64,000 nucleotides of DNA from JANQFV01 sp964468185 (lineage in GTDB: Bacteria; Planctomycetota; Phycisphaerae; UBA1845; Fen-1342): the NCBI GenBank assembly GCA_964468185.1, contig CAYXTR010000027.1, forward strand, positions 1-64,000, written 5' to 3'. Both the position numbers and the translations under genes were made by a program. This document shows, piece after piece, positions 1-8,704 of this stretch. Below the pieces are notes generated by a model. The model was given only the letters and a program-made list of their open reading frames with translations, ran no database searches and was not told where the DNA came from. Each line of letters starts with the position of its first letter. The first letter of the stretch is position 1.

Positions 1-38
1 GGGGGGGGGGGGGGGGCGGGGGGGGAGGGGGGGGGGGG
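1..38. other. Poly-G run at window edge
   Basis: The first 38 bases are almost pure G, broken by one C and one A. Nothing biological is needed to explain it: poly-G at a contig end is a common artefact of two-colour sequencing chemistry or of assembly. A real G-quadruplex tract cannot be excluded from the sequence alone. Confidence 0.7.
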
Positions 39-56
39 CACAGTTGAAGAATAAGA

Positions 57-75
57 CACTGCTGACACAGCAGTG
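57..75. repeat. Dyad repeat, type CACTGCT
   Basis: A perfect 8-bp inverted repeat, CACTGCTG / CAGCAGTG, with a 3-base loop, followed by GCACCCGGC and five T. A sister copy lies at 13383-13400. It would form a stable hairpin and could act as a terminator, but its recurrence with another dyad type suggests a dispersed intergenic repeat family. Confidence 0.6.
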
Positions 76-203
76 GCACCCGGCTTTTTCCCTGGGGGCG
101 ATGCGCGCTTTGCGACTCTGATATGTTTGCGGGGGAGGGCGGGGACTGAGGGGGTCCGTGGAGTGAGGCCCCTTGAGAGAGAGGGGTTGACTCTCCCGGT
201 CCA

Positions 204-221
204 CTCCCTGCGGGCAGGGAG
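204..221. repeat. Dyad repeat, CTCCCTGC/GCAGGGAG
   Basis: An inverted repeat, CTCCCTGC then GCAGGGAG, followed about 25 bases later by a second purine/pyrimidine hairpin (about 245-266). Both lie in the intergenic stretch 40-316, which contains no gene I can support. Confidence 0.5.
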
Positions 222-276
222 GGAAGTTGATTACCCTCCCTTTGTCCCTCCCTGAGAGGGAGGGAGTGTGGAGTCT

Positions 277-295
277 GACCGACCAGAGGTCGGTC
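277..295. repeat. Dyad repeat, type GACCGACC
   Basis: A perfect 8-bp inverted repeat, GACCGACC / GGTCGGTC, with loop AGA, followed by CCCCCA. A near copy lies at 13448-13467. It sits just beyond the stop codon of the oxidoreductase gene read on the minus strand, so it may also terminate that transcript. Confidence 0.6.
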
Positions 296-316
296 CCCCA
301 GTTCCGGGAACACCGA

Positions 317-1384
317 TTACGGGCCGGTGGTGCCACTGGGGGGGATGGGGAGTTCTTTGTTTTGGGCGGCCGAGTTGTACAGGGCGGTGAGGGTGTGGGC
401 AACGGTGAGGCTTTGCTCAGCGGGGACGGGGGAGGAGCCGCCGGTGATGATGGCGTCGGCGAAGGCGCTGAGCTGGTTCTTGTGGCCGTTGTCGGCGGTG
501 GGGGTGATGATGCGGCTGTCGACGAGGCTTTGGTCGAGGGCGTGGGCGATTTCGAGGTCGGGCCAAGTGGCGCCGCCGGCGGTGCCGTGGAGCCAGATGC
601 CGCGGAGCTCGCTGGGCTTCATGTTGAGTAGCCAGGAGGCTTCGAGGGAGAGGGCGGCACCGTTTTCGAAGCGGACGAAGCCGGCGATGAAGTCTTCGAC
701 TTCGAACTGGGTGTGGTCGTAGGGGCCCCATTCGTTGTTGGGATTGGGGAGGGGGCCGAGCTTGTGGGAGATGGTGGCGGAGGCGCTGATGGGGCGGGGG
801 TGGTTGAGGAGGAACATGGCGAGGTCGAGCATGTGGACGCCGAGGTCGATGCCGGGGCCGAAGCCGGCCTGATCTTTGCGGAGGAAGCCTGGGGTGGTGG
901 GGGCCATGCGGCGGCGGAGCCACCAGGCGCGGGAGTAGTAGACGTCGCCGAGGTGACCGGCGTCGATGATCCGTTTCAGTGCGGTGGTGCGTTCTTCGAA
1001 GCGCATGTGCTGGATGGTGCAGAGCAGTTTGCCGCTCGCGTCGCGGGTGGCGATCATTTCCTCGATTTCGGTGGGGGAGACGGCGAGGGGTTTTTCGCAG
1101 AGGCAGTGTTTGCCGGCGCTGAGGGCGGTGATGACGCCCTGCTTGTGGAACATGTTGGGGGTGCAGATATCAATAGCGTCGACATTATCGTCGGTGACGG
1201 CGTCTTCGAGGGAGGGGTAGGTTTTGGGGATGTTGTATTTGGCGGCGACTTTCGTGGCGAGGTCGTGGTTGACGTCGAAGACGCCGACGAGTTTGGCGTT
1301 GGGGAGTTCGTTCCAGATGCGGACGTGGTAGTCGCCGATGCCGCCGGTGCCGACGACGATGACGCGGATGGGGTTGGGTTGCAT
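317..1384 (-). CDS. Gfo/Idh/MocA family NAD(P)-dependent oxidoreductase
   Basis: A 355-residue protein of the glucose-fructose oxidoreductase/inositol dehydrogenase family, predicted to oxidise or reduce a sugar or cyclitol with NAD(P)(H) in the cytoplasm. The N-terminal Rossmann fold shows VVGTGGIGDYH at about residues 10-20, and the family motif CEKPLAVS lies at about 95-102, with the lysine expected at the active site. A C-terminal alpha/beta domain follows. Length is typical. The ATG at 1384 follows a GGAG-type ribosome site. It is a single-gene unit, divergent from the sdh genes. The substrate cannot be told from sequence because the family is very broad. Confidence 0.9.
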   Translation of the reverse strand: MQPNPIRVIVVGTGGIGDYHVRIWNELPNAKLVGVFDVNHDLATKVAAKYNIPKTYPSLEDAVTDDNVDAIDICTPNMFHKQGVITALSAGKHCLCEKPLAVSPTEIEEMIATRDASGKLLCTIQHMRFEERTTALKRIIDAGHLGDVYYSRAWWLRRRMAPTTPGFLRKDQAGFGPGIDLGVHMLDLAMFLLNHPRPISASATISHKLGPLPNPNNEWGPYDHTQFEVEDFIAGFVRFENGAALSLEASWLLNMKPSELRGIWLHGTAGGATWPDLEIAHALDQSLVDSRIITPTADNGHKNQLSAFADAIITGGSSPVPAEQSLTVAHTLTALYNSAAQNKELPIPPSGTTGP

Positions 1385-1648
1385 GGGTTGCTCCGGGGGA
1401 GGAGGTTTTTGGTTTTTGAAAGTGGTGAACGTGTCGCACCGGTTGAAACGGGGCGTTGAGGATCGTTCCCGAGGGAGTTTTTAGGGTTGGGTGGTGCGGA
1501 AGACAAGGGGGCGGGATTAGCACTGATCTGGTTCCGATTGCTCTGTGTGAGGGGGAGTCGTATGATTCGTGGCTCGTTGGTTCGAGGTGGGCGAGCACGT
1601 CCGGGGGGATGAGTGAGGTTTGACGTGGCAGCATCCACGCCTGGGTTC

Positions 1649-2383
1649 ATGGATCGGCATCATTTTCTGTTGCGGCGGCTGCATTCGCTGACGGGGATCA
1701 TTCCGGTCGGGGTTTTCCTGATCAATCATCTGCTGGCGAATTCGACGGCGTTTCTGGGGCCGGGGCATTTTGATCATCACGTGCAGCTCATTCACAGTTT
1801 GCCGTGGCTGTTGGTGATTGAGATTGGGTTTATTTTCCTGCCGCTGTTGTTTCATGGCGGTTATGGGGTGGTGATCGCGTTGCAGGGGCGGCCGAACCAG
1901 GGTCAGTATCCGTACATGGACAACTGGCGGTACACGTTGCAGCGGGTGACGGCGTGGATCACGGTGGTTTTCGTGCTGGTGCACCTGGCGCATTTTCGAT
2001 TTGCGCATTGGTTCGGGTTGGCGGAGTACAAGCACGCGAACCCGTATTTCTTTGATATCACGCAGCAGGGTTTCTGGGATCAGTGGTTGCCGCTGTGGGT
2101 GTGGATGGTGGTTTACGCGGTCGGGCTGACGGCGGCGGTGTTCCACTTCTGTAATGGGATTGTGACGTTCTGCATCACGTGGGGGATTACGGTTGGCGAC
2201 GAGTCGCGAAAGAAGATGTCGGTCGTGGCGGGGGCGCTGGGCGTGGTGCTGCTCATGTGGGGCTTTCTGTCGCTGTATGCGTTTGCGCAGCAGCCGAAGG
2301 AAGGGGAGGGGAAGTCAGATAACGGACATGGTGGGCATGCTCAGCGGGTCTGGGTGGTGCCGCCGGAAGTGGCTTCCGGTTAG
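1649..2383 (+). CDS. sdhC: Succinate dehydrogenase cytochrome b558 subunit
   Basis: Membrane anchor of succinate dehydrogenase/fumarate reductase, of the single-subunit five-helix, two-haem b558 type found in Bacillus and Bacteroidetes. The start FLLRRLHSLTGIIPVG matches the family's N terminus, and histidines spaced along the hydrophobic helices are the expected haem ligands. I place the start at ATG 1649 because the conserved RRLHS motif then sits at the usual distance from the N terminus; a GTG at 1613 in the same frame is the alternative. The C-terminal tail is Gly/His-rich and unusual. It is the only anchor gene here, although two sdhAB pairs follow. Confidence 0.93.
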   Translation: MDRHHFLLRRLHSLTGIIPVGVFLINHLLANSTAFLGPGHFDHHVQLIHSLPWLLVIEIGFIFLPLLFHGGYGVVIALQGRPNQGQYPYMDNWRYTLQRVTAWITVVFVLVHLAHFRFAHWFGLAEYKHANPYFFDITQQGFWDQWLPLWVWMVVYAVGLTAAVFHFCNGIVTFCITWGITVGDESRKKMSVVAGALGVVLLMWGFLSLYAFAQQPKEGEGKSDNGHGGHAQRVWVVPPEVASG

Positions 2384-2442
2384 CCGGGCGTTAGTCCTGC
2401 GCTCGGTATCAATCTGCTCTTGATACGAGAGAAGCGGAGAAG

Positions 2443-4332
2443 ATGGCAAAGCAACGTGTTGCTGTGGTTGGTGGTGGTCTCGGCGGGCTGTGGGCTACGC
2501 TGCGGCTGGCGGAGGCGGGGTATGAAGTTGATTTGTTTTCCCTGTTTCCGGTGAAGCGGTCGCACTCTTGTTGTGCGCAGGGGGGGATCAATGCGGTGTT
2601 GGATGTGAAGGGGGAGCATGATTCTGTCTGGCAGCATATTGTCGACACGATCAAGGGTGGGGATTACTTATCGGATCAGCCGGCGATTCGGAGCTTGTGT
2701 GAAGAGGCGCCGGGGTTGATCCGGACGTTTGACCGGATGGGCGTGACGTTCAGCCGCACGCCGGAAGGTGTGCTGGATCAGCGGTTGTTTGGTGGGGTGA
2801 AGAATCGGCGGACGTGTTTTGCGGGGGCGACGACGGGGCAGCAGCTTCTTTACGCCGCGGATGAGCAGGTGCGGGCGAAGGAGGCGGCGGGGCTGGTGCG
2901 GAAGTTTGAGTTTTGGGATTTTCTGTCGGTGGTGCTGGACGATAACGGCGTCTGTCGTGGATTGACGGCGATGGACGTGAAGACGTGCAAGGTGCACGCG
3001 TTTGGGGCGGATGCGGTGGTGCTGGCGACGGGCGGGCTGTCGCTGGTATATGGGCGGTCGACGATGTCGAGCAATTCGACGGGGGCGCCGGCGGGGCGGG
3101 TGTATCAGCAGGGGGCGAAGTTTGCGAATGGGGAGTTCATTCAGTTTCATCCGTCGGGGATTCCGGGGCATGACAAGAACCGGCTGATGTCGGAGGCGTG
3201 TCGTGGTGAGGGGGGGCGCGTGTGGGTGCCGAAGAAGGCGGGTGATAGGCGCGCGCCGGGGGAGATTCCGGAGGATGAGCGGTTCTACTTTTTGGAGGAG
3301 TGGTATCCGGCGTATGGGAATACGGTGCCGCGGGATGTGGCGTCGCGGGCGATTGTGAAGGTTGTGCATCATATGGGGCTGGGACTGGGTGGCCAGGAGG
3401 TGGTTTACCTGGATTTGACGCACAAGCCGCGTGAGTTTCTGGAGCGGCGGCTGGGCGGCATTCTGGAGATGTATGAGACGTTCACGGGTGAGGATCCTTA
3501 TACGCAGCCGTTGAAGATCTATCCGGCGACGCATTATTCGATGGGTGGGTTGTGGGTCGGCTACGATACGACGACGGATGCGCAGGGGGATAAGCGGATG
3601 ACGCTTGGGTCGCCGAAGAATCATCAGACGACTATTGAGGGGCTGTTTGCGTGTGGGGAGTGTGATTTTGCGTATCACGGGGCGAATCGGCTGGGGGCGA
3701 ATTCGCTGTTGAGTGCGTCGTTCAGTGGGCGAGTGGCGGGCGAGTCGGCGGCGGCGTATGTGAAGGCCAATAAGGGGCGGGAGAATGGGGTGGACACGCT
3801 GCTGGAGCAGGAGCGGAAGCGTCAGGAGGAGTTGAATCGGGAGATGATCGGCTCGGATGGCGGGGAGAATCCGTTCACGCTGCATCGGGAGTTGGGCGAT
3901 TTGATGCGGAAGTATGTGTTTGTGGAGCGGGATAACAAGGGGCTCGATACGGCGCTGGATGAGATTGGGAAGCTGAAGGAAAGGTCGCAGAAGATTTCGC
4001 TGGATGATCGCGGGACGTGGTCGAATCAGTCGCTGTCGTGGGGGCGGCAGGTGCAGGACATGATTGTGCTGGCCGAAGCGATTGCAGCGTGTGCCCGCAA
4101 GCGAGATGAATGCCGCGGATCGCATTACAAAGCCGAGTTTGAGCTGAAGATTCCGGAAGGGAAGTTTGAGGGGGACCCGGAATATGCTGAGTACAAGGAG
4201 AAATGGAAGGCGAACAACGAGAAGTGGCTGAAGCACTCGCTCGTGACGTATACGCCGGACGGGCCGGAGATTGAGTATACGCCGGTGGATACTTCGGTGA
4301 TGGCGCCGGAGAAGCCGCGGGATTATCGGTAG
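2443..4332 (+). CDS. sdhA: Succinate dehydrogenase/fumarate reductase flavoprotein, copy 1
   Basis: Flavoprotein subunit that oxidises succinate to fumarate or the reverse, carrying covalent FAD. Seen: the N-terminal dinucleotide-binding GGGLGG (about residues 10-15); RSHSCCAQGGIN near 38-49, which holds the FAD-linked histidine; the substrate-site segment QFHPSGIPG near residue 234; and RGEGGR. At 629 residues it is of the Bacillus type (longer than the E. coli SdhA). It follows sdhC by 59 bases and precedes sdhB, so it is the dehydrogenase of a full sdhCAB operon. The start is the ATG preceded by GAGAAG. Confidence 0.95.
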   Translation: MAKQRVAVVGGGLGGLWATLRLAEAGYEVDLFSLFPVKRSHSCCAQGGINAVLDVKGEHDSVWQHIVDTIKGGDYLSDQPAIRSLCEEAPGLIRTFDRMGVTFSRTPEGVLDQRLFGGVKNRRTCFAGATTGQQLLYAADEQVRAKEAAGLVRKFEFWDFLSVVLDDNGVCRGLTAMDVKTCKVHAFGADAVVLATGGLSLVYGRSTMSSNSTGAPAGRVYQQGAKFANGEFIQFHPSGIPGHDKNRLMSEACRGEGGRVWVPKKAGDRRAPGEIPEDERFYFLEEWYPAYGNTVPRDVASRAIVKVVHHMGLGLGGQEVVYLDLTHKPREFLERRLGGILEMYETFTGEDPYTQPLKIYPATHYSMGGLWVGYDTTTDAQGDKRMTLGSPKNHQTTIEGLFACGECDFAYHGANRLGANSLLSASFSGRVAGESAAAYVKANKGRENGVDTLLEQERKRQEELNREMIGSDGGENPFTLHRELGDLMRKYVFVERDNKGLDTALDEIGKLKERSQKISLDDRGTWSNQSLSWGRQVQDMIVLAEAIAACARKRDECRGSHYKAEFELKIPEGKFEGDPEYAEYKEKWKANNEKWLKHSLVTYTPDGPEIEYTPVDTSVMAPEKPRDYR

Positions 4333-4376
4333 GGGAAGAGATCAGGAGAGCGAGAGATCAAGAGATCAAGATCGGG
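4333..4376. repeat. Purine-rich intergenic repeat
   Basis: A GA-rich segment built on AGAGATC and GAGAGCGAGAGATCAAG. It directly follows the sdhA stop. A near-identical run lies at 39330-39370 and looser copies lie at about 8371-8405 and 36358-36396, each soon after a stop codon. Confidence 0.55.
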
Positions 4377-4480
4377 GCAGCAGAGATTGGTTGGGTCGGT
4401 CAGCCAGGGATTGAGGGACTGAGGGATGGAGAGGTTGGTATCGGTGACCGGTTGGTTGTTTTAGCTGGAAGACGTTGATT

Positions 4481-5230
4481 ATGGCGAAAGAGATTCATTT
4501 TCGGATCAAGCGGCAGGCGGGGCCGGATGCGCAGCCTTATTGGGAAGAGTTCAAGATGCCGTATGCGCCGGGGCACAATGTGGTATCGGCGTTGATGTAC
4601 TTGCGTGAGCACCCGGTGAATGCGCGGGGGGAGCGGGTGGAGCCGGTGGTGTGGGAATCGAATTGCATGGAGGAGGTGTGCGGGGCGTGCTCGATGCTGG
4701 TGAATGGTACGCCGCGGCAGTCGTGTGCGGCGTTGATTGACGAGTTGGCGCAACCGATCGTGCTGGAGCCGCTGACGAAGTTTCCGCTGGTGCGGGATCT
4801 GATGGTGGACCGGCAGAAGATGTTTAATGCGCTGCTGAAGATGAAGGCGTGGGTGCCGGTGGATGGGTCGTGGGATATTCATCGGCATGCGCCGCTGATT
4901 TCGCCGGGGGAGCAATCGTTGCGGTATCTGTTTTCGCGGTGCATGACGTGTGGGTGCTGCATGGAGGTGTGTCCGCAGTATCACAAGGATTCGCTGTTCA
5001 TGGGGCCAGCGCCGTTGGGGCAGGCGAGTTTGCACAATTCGCATCCGACGGGAGGGTATTTCAAGGAGGATCGGCTACATGCGTTGATGGAGCCGGGAGG
5101 GATCGCGGACTGCGGGAATGCGCAGAACTGCGTGAAGGTGTGTCCGAAGGACATTCCGCTGACGCAGGCGATCGGGGAGTTGGGGCGGCAGACGACGGTG
5201 CAGTGGCTGCGGGATCTGTTTGTCAAATAG
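4481..5230 (+). CDS. sdhB: Succinate dehydrogenase/fumarate reductase iron-sulfur subunit, copy 1
   Basis: Electron-transfer subunit linking the flavoprotein to the b558 anchor. Three cysteine sets are visible: NCMEEVCGAC with a later SC (about residues 62-82) for the [2Fe-2S] centre; CMTCGCCMEVCP (about 154-165); and CGNAQNCVKVCP (about 211-222) for the [4Fe-4S] and [3Fe-4S] centres. At 249 residues its length is normal. The ATG at 4481 (AKEIHFRIKRQ) is preferred over a TTG two codons upstream. It belongs with sdhA copy 1, 148 bases upstream. Confidence 0.95.
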   Translation: MAKEIHFRIKRQAGPDAQPYWEEFKMPYAPGHNVVSALMYLREHPVNARGERVEPVVWESNCMEEVCGACSMLVNGTPRQSCAALIDELAQPIVLEPLTKFPLVRDLMVDRQKMFNALLKMKAWVPVDGSWDIHRHAPLISPGEQSLRYLFSRCMTCGCCMEVCPQYHKDSLFMGPAPLGQASLHNSHPTGGYFKEDRLHALMEPGGIADCGNAQNCVKVCPKDIPLTQAIGELGRQTTVQWLRDLFVK

Positions 5231-5571
5231 CGGGCGCGGGGCGGCGCGCCGCAGGATCGTGGGGGCGTATGCGAACGTGTGCGGTGATGGGGGGACATTC
5301 AGGTGCGTGCCCGTTCGGGGGCGTGGTGCAGTGTATTCGGGTTGTGTCGGAAAGTTTGAAATGAGTGACAGGCTGGGGGCGGGATGGGGTGGTAGAATCC
5401 GGTAGAGAAGGCGGGCCGGCTTTCTGTAGCGTGCTGAGCAGTGCGCACGTGCTGTCTGGCAGACGGTGACTGATGCGTAGTTTCGGGCGATCTGGAGGCG
5501 GATCAGCGCCGGCGTGCGCGGGCACCGCGGCTGTTATCTGATTCGTGGGTTCGAGGACGTAGAGCGACGTT
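5231..5571. other. Intergenic gap between the two sdhAB pairs
   Basis: About 340 bases with no supportable gene, RNA or strong terminator. It may contain a promoter for the second sdhAB pair, but no clear -35/-10 pair stands out by eye in this G+C-rich DNA. Confidence 0.5.
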
Positions 5572-7563
5572 ATGGCGAAGCAACGAGTAGTCGTGGTGGG
5601 TGGGGGGTTGGCGGGTCTGGCGGCGGCGATGAAGCTGGCGGAGGAGGAGGTCAGCGTCGACCTGCTGAGTCTGGTGCCGGTGAAGCGCAGTCACAGTGTT
5701 TGTGCACAGGGGGGGATTAACTGCGTGAACAAGTTTACGCGGGCGCAGGGCGATAATGAGTGGAATCACTTCGATGACACGGTCTACGGTGGGGAGTTTC
5801 TCAACAACCAGCCGCCGGTGAAGGAGATGTGCGACTGGGCGCCGCGGATTGTGGATCTGGCGGATCGACTGGGGGTGCCGTTTAATCGATCGGACGAGGG
5901 GAATCTGGCGGTGCGGCGGTTTGGGGGCACGCTATTCAAGCGGACGGTGTATGCGGGGGCCTCGACGGGCCAGCAGCTCTTGTATGCGCTTGATGAGCAG
6001 GTGCGGCGATGGGTTGATGCGGGTCGGATCGTCAAGCACGAGTTCTGGGAGTTTCTGGGGCCGATTGTCGATGACGAGGGTCTATGTCGCGGGTGCGTGG
6101 GGCAGGATCTGTTTTCGCTGGAGATTCGCGCGTTTCCGGCGGATGCGGTGATTCTGGCGACGGGCGGGTGCGGTTTGGTGTTTGGCAAGTCGACGATGTC
6201 GATGGTGTGCACAGGTTCGGCGACGGCGCGGGCGTATCGGGCGGGTGCGGTGTATGCCAATCCGGAGTTTGTGCAGGTACACCCCAGCTCGATTCCGGGG
6301 ACGGACAAACTGCGTCTGATCAGTGAGGCGGCGCGCGGCGAGTCGGGGCGGGTGTGGGTGCCGCGGAAGCAGGGAGAGCAGCGTGACCCGCGGGAGATTC
6401 CTGAGGAGGAGCGCTGGTATTTTCTGGAGGAGAAGTACCCGACGTATGGCAACCTGGTGCCGCGGGACATTGCGACGCGGGAGATTTTTGCGGCGTGCAA
6501 GGAGGGGTTTAGCGTCAACCCGAATACGTACGCGGTGTACCTGGACTTGACGGAACGGGCGACGGGGATCAAGCCGGCCGTGCTGCGGAAGAAGTTGGGG
6601 AACATTCTGGAGATCTACGAGAAGTTTCGCGGTGTGGATCCGCTTGAGGTTCCGATGCAGATCTTTCCGGGGGTGCACTACAGCATGGGCGGGTTGTGGG
6701 CAGACTATACGGCGGATCCGCGTAGCGCGGGTCTGGACGTGGAGTCGCCGCAGAATCAGCAGACGAATGTGCCCGGGCTGTTTGCGATTGGGGAGGCGGA
6801 CTATCAGTATCACGGGGCGAATCGGCTGGGGGCGAATTCGCTGCTGTCGTGCATTTTCGCGGGGCTGATGATGGGGCCGACGCTGCGGTCGTTCTTGGGG
6901 AATCTACCGGGTGGGAGTGTCGACGGTGTGGGCAAGGCGCTATTTGAGCGGGCGGCAGCGTGTGAACAGGAGGCGTTTGGAGCGTTGTGCCAGCGGGACG
7001 GATCTGAGAATCCGTACGACATCCATCGCGAGCTGGGTGAGTTGATGACGCGGAATGTCACGGTGGTGCGCGAGAATGGTGAACTCGAGCGGACACTGGC
7101 GGAACTGAGCAGGCTCGACGAGCGCTATGCCAAGGCGGGCGTCTCGGACACCGGGACCTGGACGAATCAGAATTTGACGTATACGCGGGCGCTGGGTGAC
7201 ATGCTACTGCTCGCACGGACGATCACGAAGGGGGCACTATTGCGGAATGAGTGTCGCGGGGCGCATTACAAGCCCGAATTTGCGATTCCGTCGCCGACGG
7301 CGGAGGACAGGGCGGAGTTGCGGAAGCAGGCTGAGGACTGGTGTCGGCGATATGAACAGCAGAACAGGGAGTGGTTGAAGACGACGCTGGCGCGGTATCA
7401 GGGTGAGGGGCAGGATCCGGAGATCGATTACGAGCCGGTGGATGTGCGGTCGATTCCGCCGCGGCCACGGACATATGGGGTGCAAGGGGCGGAGGTGATT
7501 GAGCAGGTTTGGAAAGAGTCGTTTGGCAAGCGCGAAGCGGCGGCGATTGGGGCGGGGGAGTGA
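5572..7563 (+). CDS. Succinate dehydrogenase/fumarate reductase flavoprotein, copy 2
   Basis: A second flavoprotein subunit of 663 residues, clearly paralogous to the one at 2443-4332. It has the same opening (AKQRVVVVGGGLAGL), the same FAD-linkage segment (RSHSVCAQGGIN), the substrate motif HPSSIPG, and the tail pattern NECRGAHYKPEF. The copies diverge widely elsewhere, so this is an old duplication or a separately acquired enzyme. It has its own sdhB but no membrane anchor gene. It may share SdhC, or work as a fumarate reductase or soluble-substrate variant (inference). Confidence 0.92.
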   Translation: MAKQRVVVVGGGLAGLAAAMKLAEEEVSVDLLSLVPVKRSHSVCAQGGINCVNKFTRAQGDNEWNHFDDTVYGGEFLNNQPPVKEMCDWAPRIVDLADRLGVPFNRSDEGNLAVRRFGGTLFKRTVYAGASTGQQLLYALDEQVRRWVDAGRIVKHEFWEFLGPIVDDEGLCRGCVGQDLFSLEIRAFPADAVILATGGCGLVFGKSTMSMVCTGSATARAYRAGAVYANPEFVQVHPSSIPGTDKLRLISEAARGESGRVWVPRKQGEQRDPREIPEEERWYFLEEKYPTYGNLVPRDIATREIFAACKEGFSVNPNTYAVYLDLTERATGIKPAVLRKKLGNILEIYEKFRGVDPLEVPMQIFPGVHYSMGGLWADYTADPRSAGLDVESPQNQQTNVPGLFAIGEADYQYHGANRLGANSLLSCIFAGLMMGPTLRSFLGNLPGGSVDGVGKALFERAAACEQEAFGALCQRDGSENPYDIHRELGELMTRNVTVVRENGELERTLAELSRLDERYAKAGVSDTGTWTNQNLTYTRALGDMLLLARTITKGALLRNECRGAHYKPEFAIPSPTAEDRAELRKQAEDWCRRYEQQNREWLKTTLARYQGEGQDPEIDYEPVDVRSIPPRPRTYGVQGAEVIEQVWKESFGKREAAAIGAGE

Positions 7564-7612
7564 GCGGAGCGAGGCGGCAGGACCGGCGAGCAGAGTGATT
7601 GAGGGATTGAGC

Positions 7613-8368
7613 ATGACTGAGAAGTTTCGGGTTCGGATTCGGCGGCAGGATGGGCCGGATTCCAAGCCGTATACGCAGATGTTCGAGCTGGTGCGCAAGC
7701 CGGATATGAATGTGATATCGGTATTGCAGGCAATTGCCGCGCGGCCGGTCACGGTGGCGGGGGAGCGTACGACGCCGGTGGTTTGGGACTGCAATTGTCT
7801 GGAGGAGGTTTGTGGGGCTTGCAGCATGGTGATTAACGGGAAGGTTCGGCAGGCGTGCAGTTGTCTGGTGGACGAGCTGTTACCGCAGGGGCGTACGATT
7901 GATCTGCAGCCGATGGGGAAGTTTCCGGTGATTCGGGATTTGTTTGTGGATCGGCGGCGGATGTTCGAGGCGCTGACGAAGGTGCGGGCGTGGATTCCGG
8001 TGGATACGTATGGGGACATTGGGGCGGGGCCGACGGTGTCGCCGGAAGAGCAGGAGGTGATGTATCCGTTGTCGCGGTGCATGACGTGTGGGTGCTGTCT
8101 TGAGGTTTGTCCGCAGATCAATGCGGCGAGTGGGTTCATTGGTCCGCAGGCGATTGCGCAGGCGGTGCTGTTCAACATGAATCCGACGGGGCGGATGACG
8201 GCGGCGGAGCGGCTGGAGGCGTTGATGGAGCCGGGTGGCGTGGCGGATTGCGGGAATGCGCAGAATTGCGTGAAGGTGTGTCCGAAGGAGGTGCCGCTGA
8301 CGTGGGCGATTGGCAAGGCGGGTCGGGATACGACGTCGCGGGCGATCAGGAAGTTCTTTATGCGGTAG
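7613..8368 (+). CDS. Succinate dehydrogenase/fumarate reductase iron-sulfur subunit, copy 2
   Basis: A 251-residue partner of the flavoprotein ending 50 bases upstream. It keeps all iron-sulfur ligands of the first copy: NCLEEVCGAC, CMTCGCCLEVCP and CGNAQNCVKVCP. The ATG at 7613 (MTEKFRVRIRR) is chosen because the reading then begins at the family's first beta strand; the frame remains open further upstream but overlaps sdhA. Conservation of all three cysteine clusters argues that the second complex is functional. Confidence 0.93.
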   Translation: MTEKFRVRIRRQDGPDSKPYTQMFELVRKPDMNVISVLQAIAARPVTVAGERTTPVVWDCNCLEEVCGACSMVINGKVRQACSCLVDELLPQGRTIDLQPMGKFPVIRDLFVDRRRMFEALTKVRAWIPVDTYGDIGAGPTVSPEEQEVMYPLSRCMTCGCCLEVCPQINAASGFIGPQAIAQAVLFNMNPTGRMTAAERLEALMEPGGVADCGNAQNCVKVCPKEVPLTWAIGKAGRDTTSRAIRKFFMR

Positions 8369-8499
8369 GCGGAGAGTGAGCGAGCAAGAGATTGGGAGAT
8401 CAAGGCTCTCTGATCGCAATGGCTGGGTGATGAGGTGATTTCGGCGGGTGGAAGGATGGGGGTGGTCGGATTATGATAGTTGGTTGCCTGAGGTGGCGG

Positions 8500-8600
8500 C
8501 TGGGCCGGTGCAGTGCGTCGGCCGGACAACGGGTCAGGACGGGAACGTAGCAGCCCACCCGGCTCGGCCCACGTGCTCCGTCAACCTGGTCGTTGCCTTA
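8500..8600 (+). ncRNA. ffs: Bacterial signal recognition particle RNA (4.5S type)
   Basis: The domain IV signature is plain: GGGTCAGG, then ACG-GGAA-CGT forming a GNRA-capped hairpin, then AGCAGCCC. Flanking segments GGGCCG and CGGCCC can pair, and the 3' part GTGCTCC-GTCAACCTGG is typical of small SRP RNAs. It lies just upstream of dnaX-ebfC-recR, the classical genomic place for this gene. The ends are approximate. The product pairs with Ffh to target nascent membrane proteins. Confidence 0.88.
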
Positions 8601-8704
8601 GGCTTTTTCTGAAACCCGGTGGGACTGGGTGCAGATGGGCAGGGCGTGCGGGACGCCTGTCGGGAAGCGTTCCGGTTTCCACTTCGTCACACGGACTCAC
8701 GATC

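Noticed and set aside
713..1459. A plus-strand frame of about 250 codons rich in Gly, Val and Asp
   Set aside because: It is the antisense of the oxidoreductase gene, with a composition typical of shadow frames in skewed DNA.
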